In this document: positions 43,792 to 48,093 of the stretch, piece after piece
Numbering within the stretch: position 1 is the stretch's first letter
Layout: each line of letters starts with the position of its first letter
Assembly: GCA_965658435.1 (NCBI GenBank)
Contig: CBFHSE010000006.1
Location: forward strand, 1-48,093
From: JADHLN01 sp965658435
GTDB taxonomy: Bacteria; Pseudomonadota; Alphaproteobacteria; Rickettsiales; JABIRX01
DNA: 48,093 nucleotides
Direction of reading: 5' to 3'
Position numbers and translations under genes: made by a program
The notes under the pieces: generated by a model
What the model saw: only the letters and a program-made list of their open reading frames with translations
Databases searched by the model: none
Told to the model about the DNA's origin: nothing

Positions 43792-45424
43792 ACGTAAAAG
43801 CCCTGTTAGGAAAATCCCTAAAAAGAAAATTAAGAAAGGACGTAGCTATACCGCTAAGGATGCAGCAAGCATGTTTGGAATTGATGAATCTGTTTTTCAT
43901 AGATGGGTTCGGGAGGAAGGTTTAATTACTATTGATGACAAGAAACCTTCTATGGTTCACTGGGCTACTTTTCAACAATTCGCAGATCATAAAGAGAAAT
44001 CATCTAAAATGGATATTGGAAATGCTGGAGATTTACCTTGCCTTGGTTGCTTTATGAAAAGAAGAGCATATGAGGATAAAATCACTATTATTAAGCAAAA
44101 TAACAAGTTCTGGAAAGCAAAAGGTATCTGTAATTGTTGCGGATCACCTATGAATATGAACGTCACTGCATCTGAGTTTTTATTGACTATAACATGGGGT
44201 TATCAACTGGTTGAAACGCTACCTGTTCTGACTATAAAAGGGAGTAAAGATACCAGCGTTAGAACCAGTGGAAGGAAGGGAAGAAAAAAGACTAAGTTTC
44301 AGCCACAAATAGAGGTAAATTTTTACCCTGATAACGAACGGATAAAGCACAAGTATTTTATAAAAATAGAGCGTAAATACGATAAGAAAAAAACCGTGCC
44401 TAAAATAATTTCTTCAATCAGTGATTATGAAGAATATAGTAAATATAAGAGCTTTAAATCATTCTGTTATGATGATGTAGATGGATTCCAGAAATACATC
44501 ATTGAAAAATACGGCCATAGCGCGCAAACAGCCCATCGCACAATGAATTACGTAAGAGAGTTCTTATTTTGGCTAAGGGAGCAAGATGGATATAAGAAAA
44601 TTAAATATGACGATGTTGACGATTTGCACCTATCACTTAAAGATCAAGAAAGAGCAAAGGCAAACAAGCCAAAAGATTACCTTGATGCTGATAAGTGGCA
44701 GGACTTAATTTTAAGCCTAAAACCTGAAACGAATATTGAATATAGAGGACAAGCAATGCTGGCGGCATTATTGCTTACAGGCGTAAGGATTGATGCTTTA
44801 ATATCGTTTAATATGGGTGATTTTAATTTAGATAGAAACTATGCTTTTCAAGATGCTAAACATGTAAATAGCAAATTTGCCTCTTCATGGAAAACTAACC
44901 TTTGGAAGTTTAAACCAGAGCTAAGGGAGATACTGGATAATTGGATTCATAAGCTGATAACAGAGCATAGCTTTACCAATGATGACCCTCTGTTTCCCAA
45001 AGTAAATATAACAACAAATGAGTTGAGCTTGTTTGAAAATTCTGGATTTTTAAAACACCCTATAAAAAGCCAGAGTATTTTGAGAGAGGAATTATACACA
45101 CAATTAGAAAAATCTGGCTTAGGTCACTACACACCGCATACCATAAGAAACTCTCTAATAGCTTTATTTTTTAGCTTACCTTTAACTCCTGAACAGCAAA
45201 AAGCTATAAGCCAGAATATGTCACATAAGAATTTAGCCACTACTGTAAATGGTTATTATAAGGTTAGCGAATATAGGCAGGATGCTATTATTGAGGAATT
45301 AGATGTTGAGCATTTACTTAAAATGCAAAAATTACATGATAATCCAGAATATAAGTATATATTATCAAAAATGGATAGTGAAGAAGCCATACACGAGGTT
45401 TTCTTAGCTCTTACTAAAAATTAA
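43772..45424 (+). CDS. Tyrosine recombinase with N-terminal HTH and zinc-finger region
   Basis: This is 550 residues. An excisionase/MerR-like helix-turn-helix occupies about residues 25-70 (YTAKDAASMFGIDESVFHRW). A four-Cys zinc-binding region follows (CLGC near 90, CNCC near 118). A SAM-like core-binding domain begins near 230, and the catalytic domain carries R339 (TGVRIDAL), H456-x2-R459 (HTIRNS), H485 (MSHKNLATTV) and the nucleophile candidate Y495 or Y496 (NGYYKVS). These make a full tyrosine-recombinase set. Integrases normally lack the first two domains, so this is a fused architecture. It overlaps the SpoVG-like gene by 20 bases and precedes the serine recombinase by 10. Confidence 0.85.
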   Translation: MLKTSSKRKSPVRKIPKKKIKKGRSYTAKDAASMFGIDESVFHRWVREEGLITIDDKKPSMVHWATFQQFADHKEKSSKMDIGNAGDLPCLGCFMKRRAYEDKITIIKQNNKFWKAKGICNCCGSPMNMNVTASEFLLTITWGYQLVETLPVLTIKGSKDTSVRTSGRKGRKKTKFQPQIEVNFYPDNERIKHKYFIKIERKYDKKKTVPKIISSISDYEEYSKYKSFKSFCYDDVDGFQKYIIEKYGHSAQTAHRTMNYVREFLFWLREQDGYKKIKYDDVDDLHLSLKDQERAKANKPKDYLDADKWQDLILSLKPETNIEYRGQAMLAALLLTGVRIDALISFNMGDFNLDRNYAFQDAKHVNSKFASSWKTNLWKFKPELREILDNWIHKLITEHSFTNDDPLFPKVNITTNELSLFENSGFLKHPIKSQSILREELYTQLEKSGLGHYTPHTIRNSLIALFFSLPLTPEQQKAISQNMSHKNLATTVNGYYKVSEYRQDAIIEELDVEHLLKMQKLHDNPEYKYILSKMDSEEAIHEVFLALTKN

Positions 45425-45434
45425 GGATGTAACC

Positions 45435-46919
45435 ATGAAATCAGTAATATTCGCCAGAGTATCATCAAAAGACCAAGAAGAAGGGCATTCTTTGGATGCT
45501 CAAGTTAATAAGGCCTTAGAATATGCAATTGATCATGATTTGCAGATTGTAAAGAAATTTAAGATTATCGAGAGTTCTACTAAAGGCAAAAGACCTGAGT
45601 TTAAACAGATGATTGACTTTATTAAGAAGTCAAAAGAGAAAATAGCTGTTCTTGCTTATAATACAGATCGTTTGCAGAGGGATTTTGATGAACAGTCACT
45701 TGAATTAAAGGGCTTGGTTAACAAGGATAAAGCGGAGATACATTTTATAAGTACGAAGCAAAAAATAACGTCACAGGCAGATTCAAGTACAAAATTTAGA
45801 TATGGGTTAGATGTTCTGCTTGCTAATGATTATGCAAATAGAATTAGTGATAATGTAAAAAGAAGTAATAAGAAGAAGCTTGATGAAGGTACAATACTTG
45901 GTGACTCACCGCTTGGTTATTTAAACAAGCCAAGAATTGATAAAAAGAAGGAAAAGGTTGAAGTTTATGTTGATCCTGAGCGTGGCCATTTGGTTCAAAA
46001 GATGTTTGAAGACTATGCAACTGGTCTTTACTCAATGGAAGATTTAAGGGTATGGGCTGATGAAGCTGGATTAAGAAGCAAAAAAGATTGCAAGATTGGT
46101 AAGAGCCAAATTGAAAAGATGCTACGAAACCCATTCTATTATGGCTATATGCAATATCATGCTAAGCTATATAAACATATTCACCCAAGGCTTATATCCA
46201 AAGAATTATATGATGAATGCCAAGAGGTAAAGAGTGGCAGAAGAAAAGCTAAATCAAAAAGAACTCAGAAACCTTTTGCTTTAAAAGGAATGCTCAAATG
46301 TCATCATTGTGGTTGCGCTTACAGCCCAGAGATTAAAAAAGAGAAATATGTTTATATGAGACCAACTAAGAGCAAAGGTGATTGCAATTATTGTTTTCAT
46401 TTAAACGAAAATAAAATCTTATCTCAAATTGAAGATGTTTTAAAGGGAATGCATATTCCTAAAGATATATTGTCTGAAATAGGTGAAGAATTAAAAAGAA
46501 GCTCAGATAAAGAGCATCAACATCAAATCCAAGAAAGCCAAAAACTACAAAATCAATATGAAGCCATCCAAACTAGAATAAAAAGGGCAAGAGAGCTTTA
46601 TATAGATGGAGGGTTTACCAAAGAGGAGTATGACGAAGCTATGATGGATTTAGAAGCTGAAAGGAGCAACCTTGAAAGCAGAATGCAAAAGCTATCAAAT
46701 GCAGATAAAGGTTTTAACCAAAATATCTCAACTATCTTTGAATTAGCCTCAAAAGCCCATGAGTTATTTAAAAGTTCGGATATTGAGGAAAAGAGGAGAA
46801 TTATCAGTTTATTATTTCCGAACTTATCAATGGATGCTGAAAAGCTAGTGTTTGTGGTGCGTAAGCCGTTTGATATGTTCTTGAATCAGACTGATCGTCT
46901 AGATTGGCTCAGCGTATGA
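45435..46919 (+). CDS. Large serine recombinase
   Basis: This is 494 residues. The resolvase/invertase catalytic domain has ARVSSKDQEEGHS with nucleophile S10 and the arginine pair NTDRLQRD (R79, R82). A recombinase domain (GDSPLGYLN, RNPFYYGYMQYHAKLYK) follows, then a zinc ribbon (LKCHHCGCAYSP, GDCNYC) and a coiled coil (residues about 355-435). The domain order is that of phage-integrase-type serine recombinases. It follows the tyrosine recombinase after 10 bp, so both enzymes are probably co-expressed. All key residues are present, so it should be active. att sites were not found. Confidence 0.92.
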   Translation: MKSVIFARVSSKDQEEGHSLDAQVNKALEYAIDHDLQIVKKFKIIESSTKGKRPEFKQMIDFIKKSKEKIAVLAYNTDRLQRDFDEQSLELKGLVNKDKAEIHFISTKQKITSQADSSTKFRYGLDVLLANDYANRISDNVKRSNKKKLDEGTILGDSPLGYLNKPRIDKKKEKVEVYVDPERGHLVQKMFEDYATGLYSMEDLRVWADEAGLRSKKDCKIGKSQIEKMLRNPFYYGYMQYHAKLYKHIHPRLISKELYDECQEVKSGRRKAKSKRTQKPFALKGMLKCHHCGCAYSPEIKKEKYVYMRPTKSKGDCNYCFHLNENKILSQIEDVLKGMHIPKDILSEIGEELKRSSDKEHQHQIQESQKLQNQYEAIQTRIKRARELYIDGGFTKEEYDEAMMDLEAERSNLESRMQKLSNADKGFNQNISTIFELASKAHELFKSSDIEEKRRIISLLFPNLSMDAEKLVFVVRKPFDMFLNQTDRLDWLSV

Positions 46920-46958
46920 ATCCCATTGCTAACTTTTTCTACAGCCCTTAAACCCTTG

Positions 46959-46999
46959 CTAAATAAGGCTTTACCAGTTGGCTTCTTATTTAGAGATTT
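46959..46999 (+). terminator. Candidate intrinsic terminator after the serine recombinase
   Basis: Perfect 9-bp arms CTAAATAAG (46959-46967) and CTTATTTAG (46985-46993) are followed by AGATTTTT. The 17-nt loop is long and the stem AT-rich, so strength is uncertain. It lies 40 bp after the recombinase stop and before the convergent XRE gene. Confidence 0.45.
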
Positions 47000-47043
47000 T
47001 TCAACCGAACAAGCGGTAATTACTTTTTACGAAAAATTTATCC

Positions 47044-47283
47044 CTAATTTTTAGGATTCAATTCCACTAAAATTCTACTCCCTTCACTCTCAAATCTAAT
47101 GCCCTCATTTTCAAGCACAGCAACAACTTTCTGCATTGTCTCAATTCTCAAGTTTCTAGCTCCTCTTTCAAAATCACCGATCGTTGCCTTGGCAACTTCC
47201 GCCCTTTGGCTTAAATCTTCCTGACTCCAATCCAGAAGAGCTCTGGCAGCTTTGCACTGTTTGTAATTAATTATGATATTCAT
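47044..47283 (-). CDS. XRE-family helix-turn-helix regulator
   Basis: This is 79 residues, essentially one HTH_XRE domain: CKAARALLDWSQEDLSQRAE, then VAKATIGDFERGARN as the recognition region and RIETMQKVVAVLENEGI as the closing helices, with a short C-terminal strand (GSRILVEL). Repressors of this size control mobile elements and toxin-antitoxin loci. It is divergent from the histidine-kinase gene, with paired palindromes in the shared spacer that it probably binds. It ends 124 bp from the serine recombinase, on the opposite strand. Confidence 0.9.
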   Translation of the reverse strand: MNIIINYKQCKAARALLDWSQEDLSQRAEVAKATIGDFERGARNLRIETMQKVVAVLENEGIRFESEGSRILVELNPKN

Positions 47284-47310
47284 GCGTTATTAACTTGATA
47301 AGTCAGTCTT

Positions 47311-47347
47311 TTAATATTACTATTAAGTTGTTTAGTATTAATACTAA
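47311..47347. promoter_or_regulatory. Twin operator between the XRE and histidine-kinase genes
   Basis: Two 16-bp dyads, TTAATATTACTATTAA (47311-47326) and TTAGTATTAATACTAA (47332-47347), agree at 13 of 16 positions. Their centres are 21 bp apart, two helical turns. The second is a perfect palindrome. They sit in the 127-bp divergent spacer, as expected for cooperative binding by an XRE repressor controlling itself and the kinase. Confidence 0.65.
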
Positions 47348-47410
47348 TATTCTTGGCTTTGATTATTCTACCAATAATCATTTTATTTCACAATCTTAAT
47401 TTTTCTTATC

Positions 47411-48082
47411 ATGTTTAACAAAATAGATAAAAATCATGATAAAATTGAGCAAGTTAAAAGTTTGGCTGGCTCAATTGCTCATGAAACAAGAAATCCGCTT
47501 GCTGGCATCAAAGGATGCTGTGAGTTGATGAGGGATAATTTAAATCAATTAATCGAATATGTTGATCTTATTGCCGATAGCTCAACTCAGGGCTTGGCAA
47601 TGATTGATATGATTTTAGCCAATATTAGAGATGGCGAGGTTGATAAAAATAATTTTACCAATCTTTCAATTTCTGATGTAGTTAAAAAGGCATTGAAGCA
47701 ATTTTCATATCAAAACCAACAAGATCGAGATTTGGTTAGTTATGATTTAAATGAGGATTTTATTTTTAAAGGCGATGAAAATATGATGATTTTCGTCATC
47801 TATAATCTGCTTAAAAATGCTCTTCATTACAAGATTAAAATTAAAATCAAAACTGAAGTAAAATCTGACGGCAATTATCTATATTTTAAAGATTATGGCC
47901 CTGGAATTGAGTCTGATAAATTGAAACTGATTTTTGAAAGCTTCTTCACCTCTGGCAAGAAAGATGGAACAGGACTTGGCTTACCATTTTGCCGAAGAAT
48001 TATGAGAGCATTTGAAGGAGAAATTATTTGTAAATCTGAGATGGATAAAGGAACAGAATTTGAGATAAAATTTCCAAACTAA
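47411..48082 (+). CDS. Sensorless histidine kinase (HisKA plus HATPase)
   Basis: This is 223 residues starting MFNKIDKNHDKIEQ. The H-box SLAGSIAHETRNPLAGIKG (H24) begins almost at the N-terminus. Next come the N-box (NLLKNALHY), the G1 box (DYGPGIES), the F-box (IFESFFTSGKKDG) and the G2 box (GTGLGLPFCRR). No membrane helix, PAS or receiver domain precedes the H-box, so it should be cytosolic and must take its input from another protein. Similar short kinases occur in integrative elements of Rickettsiales; that parallel is from general knowledge. The partner regulator is not in the window. It appears complete, ending 11 bases before the right edge. Confidence 0.88.
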   Translation: MFNKIDKNHDKIEQVKSLAGSIAHETRNPLAGIKGCCELMRDNLNQLIEYVDLIADSSTQGLAMIDMILANIRDGEVDKNNFTNLSISDVVKKALKQFSYQNQQDRDLVSYDLNEDFIFKGDENMMIFVIYNLLKNALHYKIKIKIKTEVKSDGNYLYFKDYGPGIESDKLKLIFESFFTSGKKDGTGLGLPFCRRIMRAFEGEIICKSEMDKGTEFEIKFPN

Positions 48083-48093
48083 AAATATTCAAA

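Overview
The window is about 48 kb of AT-rich bacterial DNA with a run of Ns at 5401-5497. It looks like a scaffold from an intracellular or host-associated alphaproteobacterium of the Rickettsiales type. That placement is an inference. It rests on the low GC, large ankyrin and coiled-coil repeat proteins, many decayed copies of such genes, a SOUL protein, SelO, and a mobile segment with a sensorless histidine kinase. MetY, AsnB and a sugar cluster argue against an extremely reduced genome. I saw no rRNA, tRNA or CRISPR array.

Layout. (1) 1-8012 is an effector-like locus of repeat-rich genes and pseudogenes: a truncated 44-residue-repeat protein at the left edge, three decayed genes (463-905, 933-2539, 2629-2792), a coiled-coil/proline-rich protein (2918-4366) and a large ankyrin/coiled-coil protein (5169-8012). 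Several end in a similar basic Gly/Pro/Arg tail, possibly a type IV secretion signal. A SOUL gene sits among them. (2) 8121-10880 holds a prepilin-like gene broken by one TAA, selO, and a YqaA-like membrane protein. (3) 10977-20115 is a surface-glycan cluster: WbpB-, WbpD- and WbpE-like amino-sugar genes, an SDR epimerase, an AsnB amidotransferase, an SMR-like small transporter, a GtrB-like GT2 and a polytopic GT-C-like protein. The last three look like a three-component membrane glycosylation system. (4) 20154-25674 has an anchored alpha/beta hydrolase, a cold-shock protein, metY, and a coiled-coil gene behind a consensus sigma-70 promoter.

(5) 25778-48093 looks like an accessory island. It starts with a decayed IS1-family copy that truncates an unknown gene (26531-27517), then a GC-richer noncoding stretch. 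Next is a co-directional 13-kb metal block (28074-41146): a CusCBA-type Cu/Ag RND pump, a DUF2231 membrane protein, a CsoR-type Cu(I) repressor, a small Cys/His secreted protein, a CzcCBA-type RND pump and a CDF transporter. A 21-bp dyad (TACT-N7-AGTA core) in front of the block fits a CsoR/RcnR-class operator. After it come an unknown 615-residue protein with a possible nuclease core, a SpoVG-like protein, a tyrosine recombinase fused to an HTH and zinc-finger region, a large serine recombinase, an XRE regulator with a paired operator, and the sensorless histidine kinase.

The likely logic is this: host-interaction proteins evolve and decay on the left, an envelope-glycan pathway occupies the middle, and a laterally acquired metal-resistance island with its own recombinases and regulators occupies the right.
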